From contig NZ_SJXD01000001.1 of NCBI RefSeq assembly GCF_004336745.1, positions 58,378 to 122,377 of the forward strand: DNA of 64,000 nucleotides, given 5' to 3'. The DNA comes from Roseococcus sp. SYP-B2431 (GTDB lineage: Bacteria; Pseudomonadota; Alphaproteobacteria; Acetobacterales; Acetobacteraceae). Both the position numbers and the translations under genes were made by a program. The notes beneath the pieces were generated by a model. It worked only from the letters and a program-made list of their open reading frames with translations, was not told the DNA's origin and did no database searches. The number at the start of each line of letters is the position of its first letter. The stretch's first letter is position 1. Shown here piece by piece: positions 15,124 through 24,578 of the stretch.

Positions 15124-16527
15124 TCAGCGCTGCAAGGCCTGCACGATTTCCTGCGTGACCTTCTTCGCATCACCGAAGAGCATCATCGTGTTCGGCCGGA
15201 AGAAGAGCTCGTTGTCCACGCCGGCATAGCCGCTGGCCATGCCGCGCTTCACGAAGAACACCGTCTTCGCCTTCTCCACGTCCAGGATCGGCATGCCGTA
15301 AATCGCGCTCGACTTGTCGGTCTTGGCCGCCGGATTGGTCACGTCGTTGGCGCCGATGACATAGGCCACGTCGGCATCGGCGAATTCGGGATTGATGTCC
15401 TCGAGCTCGTGCACGTCCTCGTAGGGGACGTTCGCCTCGGCGAGCAGGACGTTCATGTGGCCAGGCATGCGGCCCGCCACCGGATGGATGGCGTAGGAGA
15501 CGTCCACGCCCTCCTTCTTCAGCAGGTCCGCCATCTCGCGCACCACCTGCTGCGCCTGGGCCACCGCCATGCCGTAGCCCGGCACGACGATGATCTTCTG
15601 CGCGTTCTTCATGATGAAGGCGGCATCCTCCGGGGAGCCCGCCTTCACCGGCGCACGGTCCGCCGCGGCCCCGCCCCCCGCCGCCGCGCCGCTCTCCGAG
15701 CCGAAGCCCCCCAGCAGCACGTTGATGATCGAGCGGTTCATTCCCTTGCACATGATGTAGCTCAGGATGGCGCCCGAGGCGCCGACCAGCGCACCGGTCA
15801 CGATCAGCAGGGTATTGCCGATGGTGAAGCCGATGCCCGCCGCCGCCCAGCCCGAATAGCTGTTCAGCATGGACACCACGACCGGCATGTCGGCGCCGCC
15901 GATCGGGATGATGAGCAGGAAGCCCAGGCCGAAGGCCAGGATCGCGATCACCCAGAAGAGGAAGGCCGAGCCCGTCGCGACGAAGGCGATGACCAGGACC
16001 AGCAGCAGCGCGCCCAGGGCCGCGTTCAGCATGTGCTGGCCCTTGAAGAGGATGGGCGCGCCCGACATCCGCCCGTCCAGCTTCGCGAAGGCGATCACCG
16101 AGCCCGAGAAGGTGATGGCGCCGATGGCGAGGCCGAGCGACATCTCGATCAGCGACTGCGCGTGGATATTGCCGCGCACGCCGATGCCGAAGCTCTCAGG
16201 GCTGTAGAAGGCGGAGGCCGCCACGAAGACGGCCGCCATGCCGACCAGGCTGTGGAAGGCCGCGACGAGCTGCGGCAGCGAGGTCATCTGGATGCGGCTC
16301 GCCAGATAGGCGCCGAAGCTGCCGCCGATGGCGAGGCCCGCGATGATCAGCGCGAAGCCGCCGGCATCCATGTGCGAGTTCAGCATGGTCGCGACGATCG
16401 CGATCCCCATGCCGATCATGCCGTACATATTGCCCTGGCGGGACGTCGTCGGATGGGAGAGGCCGCGCAGCGCCAGGATGAAGAGGACCGACGCCACCAG
16501 ATAGGCGAGGCTCGAGATCGTCGCCAT
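15124..16527 (-). CDS. pntB: NAD(P) transhydrogenase subunit beta
   Basis: PntB carries the NADP(H)-binding domain III and most of the membrane domain of the proton-translocating transhydrogenase, which makes NADPH from NADH at the cost of the proton gradient. The 467-residue protein has about eight hydrophobic helices (1-260), then a linker and domain III with PGYGMAVAQAQ (nucleotide binding), HPVAGRMPGHMNVLLAE, and VIGANDVTNPAA. The stop is followed by dispersed repeat copy A. It is last in the order pntAA-pntAB-pntB, 4 bases behind pntAB. Confidence 0.95.
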   Translation of the reverse strand: MATISSLAYLVASVLFILALRGLSHPTTSRQGNMYGMIGMGIAIVATMLNSHMDAGGFALIIAGLAIGGSFGAYLASRIQMTSLPQLVAAFHSLVGMAAVFVAASAFYSPESFGIGVRGNIHAQSLIEMSLGLAIGAITFSGSVIAFAKLDGRMSGAPILFKGQHMLNAALGALLLVLVIAFVATGSAFLFWVIAILAFGLGFLLIIPIGGADMPVVVSMLNSYSGWAAAGIGFTIGNTLLIVTGALVGASGAILSYIMCKGMNRSIINVLLGGFGSESGAAAGGGAAADRAPVKAGSPEDAAFIMKNAQKIIVVPGYGMAVAQAQQVVREMADLLKKEGVDVSYAIHPVAGRMPGHMNVLLAEANVPYEDVHELEDINPEFADADVAYVIGANDVTNPAAKTDKSSAIYGMPILDVEKAKTVFFVKRGMASGYAGVDNELFFRPNTMMLFGDAKKVTQEIVQALQR

Positions 16528-16531
16528 GGTA

Positions 16532-16933
16532 TCAGGCCTTGTTCTTGTTCTGGAACATCGCGAGCATCCGGCGCGTCACGAGGAAGCCGCCGAAGATGTT
16601 CACGGCGGCGAGCATCACGGCCAGGAAGCCGAAGAAGCGCGCGGCCCCGCTCTCGGCCGAGGCGGCCGCGTGGATGGCACCCACCACGATCACCGAGGAG
16701 ATGGCGTTGGTCACGCCCATCAGCGGCGAGTGCAGGGCGGGCGTCACGTTCCAGACCACGTAATAGCCGACGAAGCAGGCCATCAGGAACACGGTCAGGA
16801 GGAGGAGGAAGGGCTCGGCGTGCTCGGCCACGGGCTGCACAGCTATGGCGGCGGTGCGCGCCATCGCCGCGAGTTCCTGCGCGCGCACAGCCAGGGCCGA
16901 GGCCGCGTTGGCGATGTCCGTCTGGGTGCTCAT
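16532..16933 (-). CDS. pntAB: NAD(P) transhydrogenase subunit alpha, membrane part
   Basis: A 133-residue membrane subunit equal to the C-terminal part of E. coli PntA. Three to four hydrophobic helices are seen, including [20 protein letters not shown] and the conserved [17 protein letters not shown] loop. The split into separate alpha-1 and alpha-2 proteins is the arrangement known from Rhodospirillum rubrum. Confidence 0.93.
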   Translation of the reverse strand: MSTQTDIANAASALAVRAQELAAMARTAAIAVQPVAEHAEPFLLLLTVFLMACFVGYYVVWNVTPALHSPLMGVTNAISSVIVVGAIHAAASAESGAARFFGFLAVMLAAVNIFGGFLVTRRMLAMFQNKNKA

Positions 16934-16943
16934 CGGGATCTCC

Positions 16944-18071
16944 TCAGGCCGCGGCGGCGGGCAAAAAGTTCTTGTGGACCACGGCGCCGCCGCGGGTGAG
17001 CGTCACGCCGGCGACGATGTCGTCCTCGGGCGGCAGCTTCGGCGCCTTCGCTTCCTTGTCCCAGAAGGTGGTCAGGAAGGTGAGGAGGTTGCGCGCGTAG
17101 AGAGCGCTGGCGGCGGCCGGGATGCGGCCGGGCCAGTTGTGGAAGCCCAGGATCTTCACGCCGTTGGGCGTGGTGACCATCTGGCCGGGGATCGTCGCGG
17201 CGCAGTTGCCGCCGGCATCGGAGGCGATGTCCACGATGACCGAGCCAGGCTTCATGCTGGCCACCATCGCCTCGGTGACGAGGATCGGCGCCTTGCGGCC
17301 CTGCACCAGCGCCGTGCAGACCACCACGTCCTGCTTGGCGATATGCGCGGCCACGACCTCGGCCTGCTTCGCGTAGAAATCGGCGGAGAGCTGCTTTGCG
17401 TAGCCGCCCGCGGTCTGGGCCGACTTGCTCTCCTCGTCCTCGTAGCCGACGAAGCTGGCGCCGAGGGACTTGATCTCCTCCTTGGCGGCCGGGCGCACGT
17501 CGGTCGCCGAGACGCGGCCGCCGAGGCGGCGGGCGGTGGCGATGGCCTGCAGCCCCGCCACGCCCGCGCCCATGACGAAGGCATTGGCGGCGGGGATGGT
17601 GCCGGCCGCCGTCATGAGCATGGGAAAGCCGCGGTCGAAGGTTCCGGCCGCCTCGATGACGGCGCGGTAGCCGGCGAGGTTCGCCTGGCTGCTCAGCACG
17701 TCCATGCTCTGGGCGCGGGTGATGCGGGGGGCGAGTTCCAGCGAGCAGGCCTCGATGCCGCCCTGGGCATAGCCGGCGACGGCGTCCGCATCGGCGGCCA
17801 GCGTGCCGACCAGCAGCATGCCGGAAGGCAGCGGCGCGTCGGGGGCGCGGACGCAGAAGACGATCCGCGCGCCATCGAGCGCGGCGGCGGCATCGGGCGC
17901 GACCTCGGCGCCGGCGGCGGCGTATTCGGCGTCGGGAAAGCCAGAGGCAAAGCCCGCGCCAGCTTCCACCGCGACGGTGAGGCCGAGGGCGATGAGTTTC
18001 TTCGCGGTCTCGGGCGTTGCGGCGACGCGGGTCTCGCCCGCCTTCGTTTCCTTCAGAACGGCCAGACGCAT
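16944..18071 (-). CDS. pntAA: NAD(P) transhydrogenase subunit alpha, NAD-binding part
   Basis: The soluble NAD(H)-binding domain I, 375 residues, related to alanine dehydrogenase. It starts [20 protein letters not shown], contains the Rossmann [18 protein letters not shown] and ends with the conserved loop region [23 protein letters not shown] 18071 is chosen over an upstream ATG at 18089 because it gives the conserved start and has a G-rich Shine-Dalgarno at the right distance. First gene of the pnt operon. Confidence 0.93.
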   Translation of the reverse strand: MRLAVLKETKAGETRVAATPETAKKLIALGLTVAVEAGAGFASGFPDAEYAAAGAEVAPDAAAALDGARIVFCVRAPDAPLPSGMLLVGTLAADADAVAGYAQGGIEACSLELAPRITRAQSMDVLSSQANLAGYRAVIEAAGTFDRGFPMLMTAAGTIPAANAFVMGAGVAGLQAIATARRLGGRVSATDVRPAAKEEIKSLGASFVGYEDEESKSAQTAGGYAKQLSADFYAKQAEVVAAHIAKQDVVVCTALVQGRKAPILVTEAMVASMKPGSVIVDIASDAGGNCAATIPGQMVTTPNGVKILGFHNWPGRIPAAASALYARNLLTFLTTFWDKEAKAPKLPPEDDIVAGVTLTRGGAVVHKNFLPAAAA

Positions 18072-18189
18072 GTCGGAAATACCCCCCAAGACTTAGAACT
18101 TCCGTCCTGCATAGCCATGCCGCGCCGCCGCACGCAAGTGATGGGCCAGGAACCCGGACGGCACTTCGGCCCCGCGCGCTCCAAACGAA

Positions 18190-18217
18190 AAAAGGCGGCC
18201 CGGTTGGGCCGCCTTTT
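18190..18217 (-). terminator. Intrinsic terminator of the cold-shock gene
   Basis: AAAAGGCGGCCC, loop, GGGCCGCCTTTT: 12-bp stem; on the minus strand it is followed by a T-run. It lies 24 bases past the stop of the cold-shock gene. Confidence 0.85.
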
Positions 18218-18241
18218 CCAACGATGCCTCGGCTGAGGAGG

Positions 18242-18445
18242 TCAGACGGCCTTGAGGTTGACCGCGGAGGTCTTCCCACGCTCTTCCGTCAGGTCGAAGG
18301 AGACCTGCTGACCGTCGTTGAGGCCCTGAAGGCCGGCAGCCTGGACGGCCGTGATGTGAACGAACACATCGGAGCCGCCGCCGGCCGGCGAGATGAAGCC
18401 GAAACCCTTGCTCGAATTGAACCACTTAACGGTGCCTGAAGCCAT
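18242..18445 (-). CDS. Cold-shock protein (CspA family)
   Basis: A 67-residue OB-fold nucleic-acid chaperone. Both RNA-binding motifs are intact: KGFGFI (RNP1) and VFVHI (RNP2), preceded by GTVKWFNSSKG. ATG 18445 has AGGAGA eight bases upstream. Fifteen further codons in frame upstream are not family sequence. Monocistronic, with its own terminator. Confidence 0.95.
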   Translation of the reverse strand: MASGTVKWFNSSKGFGFISPAGGGSDVFVHITAVQAAGLQGLNDGQQVSFDLTEERGKTSAVNLKAV

Positions 18446-18474
18446 CCGCTTAGTCTCCTGATCATATGGGCGCG

Positions 18475-18503
18475 GAAAATTCCGGCGCAAACCGCCAAGT
18501 CAA
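18475..18503 (-). promoter_or_regulatory. Possible cold-shock gene promoter
   Basis: On the minus strand TTGACT (18503-18498), 17 bases, then ATTTTC (18480-18475). The -35 is good and the -10 poor. It would give a leader of only about 25 bases, much shorter than that of E. coli cspA. Confidence 0.35.
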
Positions 18504-18638
18504 GCCAGACAAATGGGACGCATCCAGCTGATCTTCGGAAGAGCTTCTGGGATCGGAAAGGCTGGACGAAGGCGCGCTCAATGGCGCAGATCGGCTGGCC
18601 GCTGTCAAACACAATGCGGCCCGCCAATCCTCCCGCAA

Positions 18639-19994
18639 TCACACCGTCGCCGGCACCTTGGCCTCGGCCAGCGCCGCCGCCTGCCGCGCCGCGAGCTCCT
18701 GCTCGTTGAAGCCGTCGACCAGTTCGTGGAACATCCGGTGCCAGTTCAGCCGCGCATCCAGCCGCAGGAAGACGCTGCCCAGCCCGATCGCCGAGCGGTC
18801 CATCAGCGGGAACTCACGCGGAATCCGCACGCCGCCGGTGCGCTTGAGGCCCTGATGCACCTCCTCGGCGATCCTGCGGCCGAACATCGGGTCGTCCGTT
18901 TCCTGGATGGGACGCACGCGGTCCTGGATCAGCGGCTCGTAGAGGAAGGCCGCCCACTTCTTCAGGACCTGCATCGTGTCGTTCGACAGGTTGCGGAAGC
19001 CCCAGATGCGGAAGCCCTCGGCCGCCTTCTCGTCGTCGCCGTCGCGCACCGCCTCGTAGAGCGTCAGCACGCCCGTGATGAAGCTCGGCGGGAAGACCCG
19101 GATGGTGCCGAAATCCAGCAGGTTGATGCCGAGATCCCAGGGCCGCACCTGATAGTTGCCCAGATGCGGGTCGCCATGGATCACGCCGTAGCGGTAGAGC
19201 GGCACGTACCACGCGGCGAAGAGCGCGCGCGCATAGGCGTTCTTCTCCTCGGGCTCGGCGCCTTCCTCGATCCGCTTGAGGATGGATTCGCCCGGCAGCC
19301 AGGTCATGGTCAGCAGCCGGCGCGTGGTCAGCGCCTCGACCGGCGTGGGGACGTGCACGTTGGGCTGGTCGGCCAGCATGAGGCCGTAGAGGCGCTGCTG
19401 CGCGGCCTCGCGCTCGTAGTCCAGCTCCTCGCGCAGTCGGTCCTTCAGCTCGGCGAAGGCCTCCTCGTTGTCCAGCGCGCTGTCCATGCGGCGATAGAGG
19501 CTGAGCGCGAGCTTGAGCTGCCTGAGGTCGGCCTCCACCACGGAGGGCATGTCCGGATATTGCAGCTTGCAGGCGACCTCGCGCCCGTCATGCAGGGTGG
19601 CGCGATGCACCTGGCCGAGGCTCGCGGCGGCGGCGGCCTCCAGCCCGAAGCTCGCGAAGCGCGACTGCCATTGCGGGCCGAGCTCGGTCTGCATGCGGCG
19701 GCGCACGAAGGCTGGGCCCATGGCCGGCGCGTTGGACTGGAGGGTGGCCAGTTCGCGCGCATATTCCTCGGGCAGGGCATCGGGCACGGTCGCGAGGAAC
19801 TGCGCGACCTTCATCATCGGGCCCTTCAGCCCGCCGAGGATGGCCTTCAGATCCTCGGCATGCGCGCCCTTGTCCGTCTTGAGGCCGAGGAAGCGCTGGC
19901 CGGCCACGCGCGCCGCGATGCCGGTGACGGCGCCGGACGTGCGCACCATGCGGCGCACCTCCCCGAAGAAATTATTGCCTTCGCGGTCGGTCAA
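18639..19994 (-). CDS. ABC1/UbiB-type atypical kinase
   Basis: A 451-residue member of the ABC1 (ADCK/UbiB) protein-kinase-like family, linked to quinone synthesis and lipid homeostasis. Seen are the alanine-rich loop EAAAAASLGQVHRA, the lysine strand VACKLQYPDM, the catalytic-loop-like VIHGDPHLGNY, and the metal motif LLDFGTIR. The family KxGQ motif reads KVAQ (in LKGPMMKVAQ). No membrane helix is apparent. TTG 19994 is chosen because it overlaps the TGA of pepF (TTGA) and GGAAG lies 7 bases upstream; ATG 19949 is the alternative. Translationally coupled to pepF. Confidence 0.85.
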   Translation of the reverse strand: MTDREGNNFFGEVRRMVRTSGAVTGIAARVAGQRFLGLKTDKGAHAEDLKAILGGLKGPMMKVAQFLATVPDALPEEYARELATLQSNAPAMGPAFVRRRMQTELGPQWQSRFASFGLEAAAAASLGQVHRATLHDGREVACKLQYPDMPSVVEADLRQLKLALSLYRRMDSALDNEEAFAELKDRLREELDYEREAAQQRLYGLMLADQPNVHVPTPVEALTTRRLLTMTWLPGESILKRIEEGAEPEEKNAYARALFAAWYVPLYRYGVIHGDPHLGNYQVRPWDLGINLLDFGTIRVFPPSFITGVLTLYEAVRDGDDEKAAEGFRIWGFRNLSNDTMQVLKKWAAFLYEPLIQDRVRPIQETDDPMFGRRIAEEVHQGLKRTGGVRIPREFPLMDRSAIGLGSVFLRLDARLNWHRMFHELVDGFNEQELAARQAAALAEAKVPATV

Positions 19995-21814
19995 GGACTG
20001 GCTTCCAACTCGTCGATAAAGCCGGAGATCACGTCGAGCCCCTTCTTCCAGAAGTCCGGATCGGAGGCATCGAGGCCGAAGGGCGCCAGAAGCTCCTTGT
20101 GGCGCAGCGTGCCGCCGGCCTTCAGCATGTCCATGTACTTCTGCTCGAAATCCGGCACCGACCCGTCGCGGAAGACGCCGTAGAGCGCGTTCACCAGGCA
20201 ATCCCCGAAGGCATAGGCGTAGACGTAGAAGGGCGTGTGCACGAAGTGCGGGATATACGCCCAGTAGGAGGTGTAGTCCGGCGTGAATTCGAAGACCGGG
20301 CCGAGGCTTTCGGTCTGGATCGACATCCAGATCTCGCCGAGGCGCTCGGGCGAGATCTCGCCCTTGCGGCGCTCCTCATGCACCTGCGTCTCGAACTTGT
20401 AGAAGGCGATCTGGCGGACGACCGTGTTCAGCATGTCCTCCACCTTGCCGGCGAGCAGCAGGCGGCGCTTGGCCGGATCCGTCTCGGCATCCAGCAGCGC
20501 GCGGAAGGTCAGCATCTCGCCGAAGACGCTGGCGGTCTCGGCCAGCGTCAGCGGCGTGGAGGAGCGAAAGTAGCCCTGCGCGGCCGCGAGGCGCTGGTGC
20601 ACGCCATGGCCCAGCTCATGGGCCAGCGTCATCACGTCCCGCGCCTTGCCGTGGTAGTTCAGCAGCAGATAGGGATGCGCCGAGGGCACCGTCGGATGGG
20701 CGAAGGCGCCGCTCGCCTTGCCGGGGCGCAGGGCGGCGTCGATCCAGGCCTGCTCGAAGAAGGGGGCGGCCAGCTTCTCCATCTCGGGGCTGAACCCGGC
20801 ATAGGCGCGGCGGACGCGGCTGACCGCATCGGGCCAGGCGATCTTGCTGTCGGCGTCGCGCGGCAGCGGCGCATTACGGTCCCAGTGCTGCAGCTTCTCC
20901 AGCCCGAGCCACTTGGCCTTCATCGCATAGTAGCGGTGCGAGAGGCGCGGGAAGCTCTCGGTGACGGCCTTCACCAGCGCGTCCACCACCTCGTCCTCGA
21001 CCATGTTGGCGAGGTTGCGCGAGGAGCCGGGACGCGCGTGCTTGCGCCACTTGTCCATCACCTCCTTGTCCTTCACCAGCGTGTTGGTGATGAGGCTGAA
21101 GAGGCGGATGCGGCTGCCGAAGGCCTCCGACACGCCCTTGGCCGCGGCCTCGCGCACCGCGCGGTCGGTGTCGGAGAGCTTGTTCAGCGCGGCGGAGACG
21201 GAAAGCTCCTCGCCGGAGACCGTCACGGTCATGGTGGCCAGCGTCTCGTCGAAGAGGCGGTTCCAGGCGGCGCGTCCCGTGACCTCCTTCTCGTGCAGCA
21301 GGCGCTCCATCTCGTCCGAAAGCTGGTGCGGCAGCCAGACGCGCAGGTCGCGCAGCCAGGGGCGCCAGGCGGCGAGGCGCGTGCTGGAGGCGATCTTCCC
21401 CTCCAACACCTTCTCCTCCAGGTGGTTCAGCTCCAGCGAGAAGAAGACGAGGTGCGAGGAGATCTCGGTCACCCGCTCCTGCATGGTCTGGTAGAAGCGG
21501 CCGTTCTCGGTACTGAGGGAATCGCCCGCGAAGATCAGCGAGGCGAAGCTCATGGCGCGGCCGAGCACCTCCTCGATCCGCTCGCAAGCCTCGATGGCCG
21601 CGGCGAGATCGTCGCCGGAGAGGCCGGCCAGCTTCGTCGCGTATGTCTCCTGGAAGGCGCGGGCCTCGGCCGCGGCGCGGTCCAGGTCAGCCTTAAGGGC
21701 CGGATCCTCCTGGCCCTTGTAGAGATCCGAGAGGTCCCAGGACGGGAGGGCGGCCTCGCCGGAGGCGGCATCGAGAGGGGAGCGCAGCATTTCGGGCACG
21801 CGGCCTGGGATCAT
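19991..21814 (-). CDS. pepF: M3-family oligoendopeptidase F
   Basis: A zinc oligopeptidase of 607 residues that trims cytoplasmic peptides. The metal motif TLAHELGHGVHQ (HExxH) is intact, with a downstream glutamate helix (TPLTLAETASVFGE) and the substrate-side HFVHTPFYVYAYAFG. The N-terminus SWDLSDLYKG is typical. Of several ATGs, 21814 has GGAG 8 bases upstream; the longer ones (21829, 21820) are possible. Upstream lies the divergent acyl-CoA synthetase; downstream the ABC1 kinase overlaps by 4 bases. Confidence 0.9.
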   Translation of the reverse strand: MIPGRVPEMLRSPLDAASGEAALPSWDLSDLYKGQEDPALKADLDRAAAEARAFQETYATKLAGLSGDDLAAAIEACERIEEVLGRAMSFASLIFAGDSLSTENGRFYQTMQERVTEISSHLVFFSLELNHLEEKVLEGKIASSTRLAAWRPWLRDLRVWLPHQLSDEMERLLHEKEVTGRAAWNRLFDETLATMTVTVSGEELSVSAALNKLSDTDRAVREAAAKGVSEAFGSRIRLFSLITNTLVKDKEVMDKWRKHARPGSSRNLANMVEDEVVDALVKAVTESFPRLSHRYYAMKAKWLGLEKLQHWDRNAPLPRDADSKIAWPDAVSRVRRAYAGFSPEMEKLAAPFFEQAWIDAALRPGKASGAFAHPTVPSAHPYLLLNYHGKARDVMTLAHELGHGVHQRLAAAQGYFRSSTPLTLAETASVFGEMLTFRALLDAETDPAKRRLLLAGKVEDMLNTVVRQIAFYKFETQVHEERRKGEISPERLGEIWMSIQTESLGPVFEFTPDYTSYWAYIPHFVHTPFYVYAYAFGDCLVNALYGVFRDGSVPDFEQKYMDMLKAGGTLRHKELLAPFGLDASDPDFWKKGLDVISGFIDELEASP

Positions 21815-21869
21815 TCGCATTTCTCCCATATATGCGCCCTGTCGGCGCGGCCAAGCGGGAAGTCCAGGA

Positions 21870-23579
21870 ATGACAACAGGAATCGAGGCGGCCAAAAGCC
21901 TCCCCGCACTGCTTTTTACACTGGCGGTCCAGGAACCGGACCTGCCGATGATCGGCTACTGGCGCGACGGGGCCTGGCGGAAGATGAGCCGCGGCGCCTT
22001 CGCGCAGAAGGTGGCGGATGCCGCGGCCGGGCTGCGGCGGCTCGGCGTCCTGCCCGGGGACCGCGTGTTGTTGGTCAGCGAGAACCGTCCCGAATTCCTC
22101 ATCGTCGACACCGCGATCATGGCGATCGGGGCCGTCTCGGTGCCGACCTACACGACCAATACGGTGACCGACCACGCCCATATTCTGCGGGATTCCGGCG
22201 CCCGGGCGGTGATCGCCTCCACGGCGGCGCTTGCGAGCCGGATCCAATCGGCGGCGGAGCAGGTGGCGGGGCTCGACGCCCTGGTCTGCATGGAAACGGC
22301 CGAGGGCGCCACACCCTGGGCCGATCTGGAAATGCCGGCCGACCTCCCTTCCCTCATCGCCGAGGTGGAGCAGATCCCGGAAGGGCGGCTCGCCTGCCTG
22401 ATCTACACCTCCGGCACCGGCGGCCCACCCAAGGGCGTGATGCTGCCGCATCGCTCCATGCTGGCGAATTGCGTGGCCGTTCGGAAGATCATCCGCCGCC
22501 TCCACATCGAGGGGCAGGGCCTGTACCTCTCCTTCCTCCCCCTGTCCCATGCCTATGAGCACACGGTGGGCGGCTACCTCATGCCCTCCGCCGGGGCGCA
22601 GCTCGTCTTCTCGCGCGGCGCGGACAAGCTGCTGGCCGATTTCGCCGAACACCGGCCGCATCTCATCACCACCGTGCCGCGCCTCTTCGAGGTGATCCGC
22701 GAGCGGGTTTCCGCCCAGGTCAGCAAGGAGGGCGGCGCCCGGCAGCGCCTGTTCGGGAAGGCGCTGGAGCTCGGTCTGCGGAAGCTCGACGGCCCGCGCC
22801 TCGGCCCCGTTTCCTGGGTCATGGACCAGGTGCTCGACCGGCTGGTGCGCGAAAAGGTTCGCGCGCGCTTCGGCGGGCGGCTGAAGGCGCTGGTCTCCGG
22901 CGGCGCGCGCCTCGACCCCGACCTTTCGGGCTTCTTCCTGGCCCTCGGCGTCACGGTGCTGCAGGGCTACGGCCAGACCGAGGCCGGGCCGGTCATCAGC
23001 GTCAACCTGCCCTGGGACAACGACCGGCGCAGCGTGGGCAAGCCGCTGTCTGGCGTTGACGTGAAGATCGCGGGCGACGGCGAGTTGCTGGTCCGCGGCG
23101 ATCTCGTGATGGACGGCTACTGGAACAATCCCGAGGCGACCGCGCGGTCCATCGCCGTGACGCCCGAGGACGGGCTTGCCTGGCTGCACACCGGCGACGT
23201 GGCCGAGCTGCGCGAGGGCCGCATCCACATCACCGACCGCAAGCGCGACTTCTTCAAGCTCAAGGGCGGCGACATGGTGGCGCCCTCGAAGATCGAGAGC
23301 CTGCTCGCCGCCGAGCCCGAGGTCGCCCAGGTGGTCGCCGCCGGCGAGGGCATGGCGGGCGTGGTGGCGCTCATCGTTCCCGCCGAGGGGCGCGAGGCGC
23401 AGGTGGGCGACGCCGTGAAGCGGGTGAATGCGCGCCTTTCCACCATCGAGCGCATCCGCCGCTTCGCGCCCGTGACGGAGCCCTTCACCGTCGAGAACGG
23501 CCTGATGACGCCCACCATGAAGGTGAAGCGGCGCCAGGTTCTGGAGCGCTACGCCGCAGAGATCGATGCCCTGGCCTGA
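21870..23579 (+). CDS. AMP-forming long-chain acyl-CoA synthetase
   Basis: Activates fatty acids to acyl-CoA through an acyl-adenylate. The 569-residue protein belongs to the ANL superfamily: P-loop YTSGTGGPPKGVMLPH (residues about 184-199; the usual second Thr of SGTTG is Gly here), YGQTEAGPVIS (A5), the hinge ITDRKRDFFKLKGGDMV (A8), and the terminal lysine region NGLMTPTMKVKRR (A10). It is closest in style to FadD15/FAA1-type enzymes. Divergent from pepF with 55 bases between. Confidence 0.88.
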   Translation: MTTGIEAAKSLPALLFTLAVQEPDLPMIGYWRDGAWRKMSRGAFAQKVADAAAGLRRLGVLPGDRVLLVSENRPEFLIVDTAIMAIGAVSVPTYTTNTVTDHAHILRDSGARAVIASTAALASRIQSAAEQVAGLDALVCMETAEGATPWADLEMPADLPSLIAEVEQIPEGRLACLIYTSGTGGPPKGVMLPHRSMLANCVAVRKIIRRLHIEGQGLYLSFLPLSHAYEHTVGGYLMPSAGAQLVFSRGADKLLADFAEHRPHLITTVPRLFEVIRERVSAQVSKEGGARQRLFGKALELGLRKLDGPRLGPVSWVMDQVLDRLVREKVRARFGGRLKALVSGGARLDPDLSGFFLALGVTVLQGYGQTEAGPVISVNLPWDNDRRSVGKPLSGVDVKIAGDGELLVRGDLVMDGYWNNPEATARSIAVTPEDGLAWLHTGDVAELREGRIHITDRKRDFFKLKGGDMVAPSKIESLLAAEPEVAQVVAAGEGMAGVVALIVPAEGREAQVGDAVKRVNARLSTIERIRRFAPVTEPFTVENGLMTPTMKVKRRQVLERYAAEIDALA

Positions 23580-23655
23580 CATGGTGTCAACCCTACGGCA
23601 ACCCTAGGTCCCGGCGGTCGTTTCCCTTCCTGCAAGTCGATGCAGAGGATGCGAA

Positions 23656-24045
23656 ATGAGACGCCGGATCGGATACAAGCCCTTGATGGCGGCGGCCCTG
23701 GCGGGGTTGATGGCGCTATCCGCCGCCCCCGCCACGGCGCAGCCGCGCCACGGGGACCGCGGCCATGACCGTGGCTGGCACGGCGGCGGCCGCGGGCATG
23801 GCGGCTACGATCGCGGCCCGAGCCGCCGCGGCTACGACCGGGGTTATCATCGCGGCGGCGGCTATGGCCGGCGGGACAATTCCGGCGCGGTGATCGGCGG
23901 CGCGCTGCTGGGCCTCGGCATCCTGGGCGGCGCGCTCGCGCTGCAGCAGTCGCAGGTCGCGCCCCCGCCGGCCTATTACGCACCGCCGGACTACGACCCG
24001 CCGCCGGCCTATGCGCCGCCGCCCGGCTATTACGGCTACAAGTGA
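23656..24045 (+). CDS. Secreted Gly/Arg/Tyr/Pro-rich protein
   Basis: A 129-residue protein with a signal peptide (ending PATAQP). The mature N-terminal part is a Gly/Arg/His/Tyr-rich low-complexity region, then one hydrophobic glycine-rich helix (AVIGGALLGLGILGGALAL, about 77-95) of glycine-zipper type and a Pro/Tyr-rich tail (YYAPPDYDPPPAYAPPP). Probably envelope-associated; function unknown. AGAGGA precedes ATG 23656. It is 8 bases ahead of the Spy-like gene. Confidence 0.6.
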   Translation: MRRRIGYKPLMAAALAGLMALSAAPATAQPRHGDRGHDRGWHGGGRGHGGYDRGPSRRGYDRGYHRGGGYGRRDNSGAVIGGALLGLGILGGALALQQSQVAPPPAYYAPPDYDPPPAYAPPPGYYGYK

Positions 24046-24053
24046 GAACCCCC

Positions 24054-24560
24054 ATGAAGATCGTCACGACCACCCGCGTCGCAGCGCTTTGCGTCGGTCT
24101 CGGCCTGCCGCTGGCGGCTGCCGCGCAGGAGCAGCGCGCGGCCTCCGTCCAGGCGCCGGCCGGCGCGGCCAACCAGGCCCGGCGCACCCAGCACCTGACG
24201 CAGGAACAGATGATGCAGCAGGTGGAGGCGCATCTGGGCAGCCTGCGCAGCCAGCTCGGCATCACCCCCGCGCAGGAGCCGCAATGGCAGGAATTCGCGA
24301 AGGTGCAGCGGGACAATGCGGTGGCCATGCGCCAGCGCTTCACCCAGCGCGGCACGCAGCTCGCGCAGATGAGCGCGGCGGACAACATGCTGGACTATGC
24401 GCAGATCACGGAGCTGCTTGCGCAGGAGCGGATGCGTCTCGCGACGGCCTTCCGGGGCCTCTACGATGTCATGTCCGCCGAGCAGAAGCAGCGCGCCGAC
24501 GTGATCTTCCGGACGCCACAGCAGCAGCAGCGCCAACGCGGCGCCGCTCGGCCGGGCTGA
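24054..24560 (+). CDS. Spy/CpxP-like periplasmic LTXXQ protein
   Basis: A 168-residue exported helical protein. After a signal peptide (AAALCVGLGLPLAAAAQ) it has the LTXXQ-type segments LTQEQMMQQVEAHL and ITPAQEPQWQEF, and further LTXXQ-like AEQKQRADV, typical of the Spy/CpxP chaperone and metal-response group. The C-terminus is Gln/Arg-rich. Start ATG 24054. It follows the Gly-rich secreted protein at once, which suggests a shared envelope-stress role (inference). Convergent with the next gene. Confidence 0.65.
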   Translation: MKIVTTTRVAALCVGLGLPLAAAAQEQRAASVQAPAGAANQARRTQHLTQEQMMQQVEAHLGSLRSQLGITPAQEPQWQEFAKVQRDNAVAMRQRFTQRGTQLAQMSAADNMLDYAQITELLAQERMRLATAFRGLYDVMSAEQKQRADVIFRTPQQQQRQRGAARPG

Positions 24561-24578
24561 TCGGGAGCGCGGGCGCCG

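Noticed and set aside
18513..20183. A 556-codon plus-strand frame over the ABC1 kinase
   Set aside because: It is antisense to a clearly coding gene with family motifs; the plus-strand translation is Arg/Gln/His-rich without motifs. Other long antisense frames (20099-22558, 21693-23582, 56554-59460) were rejected on the same ground.
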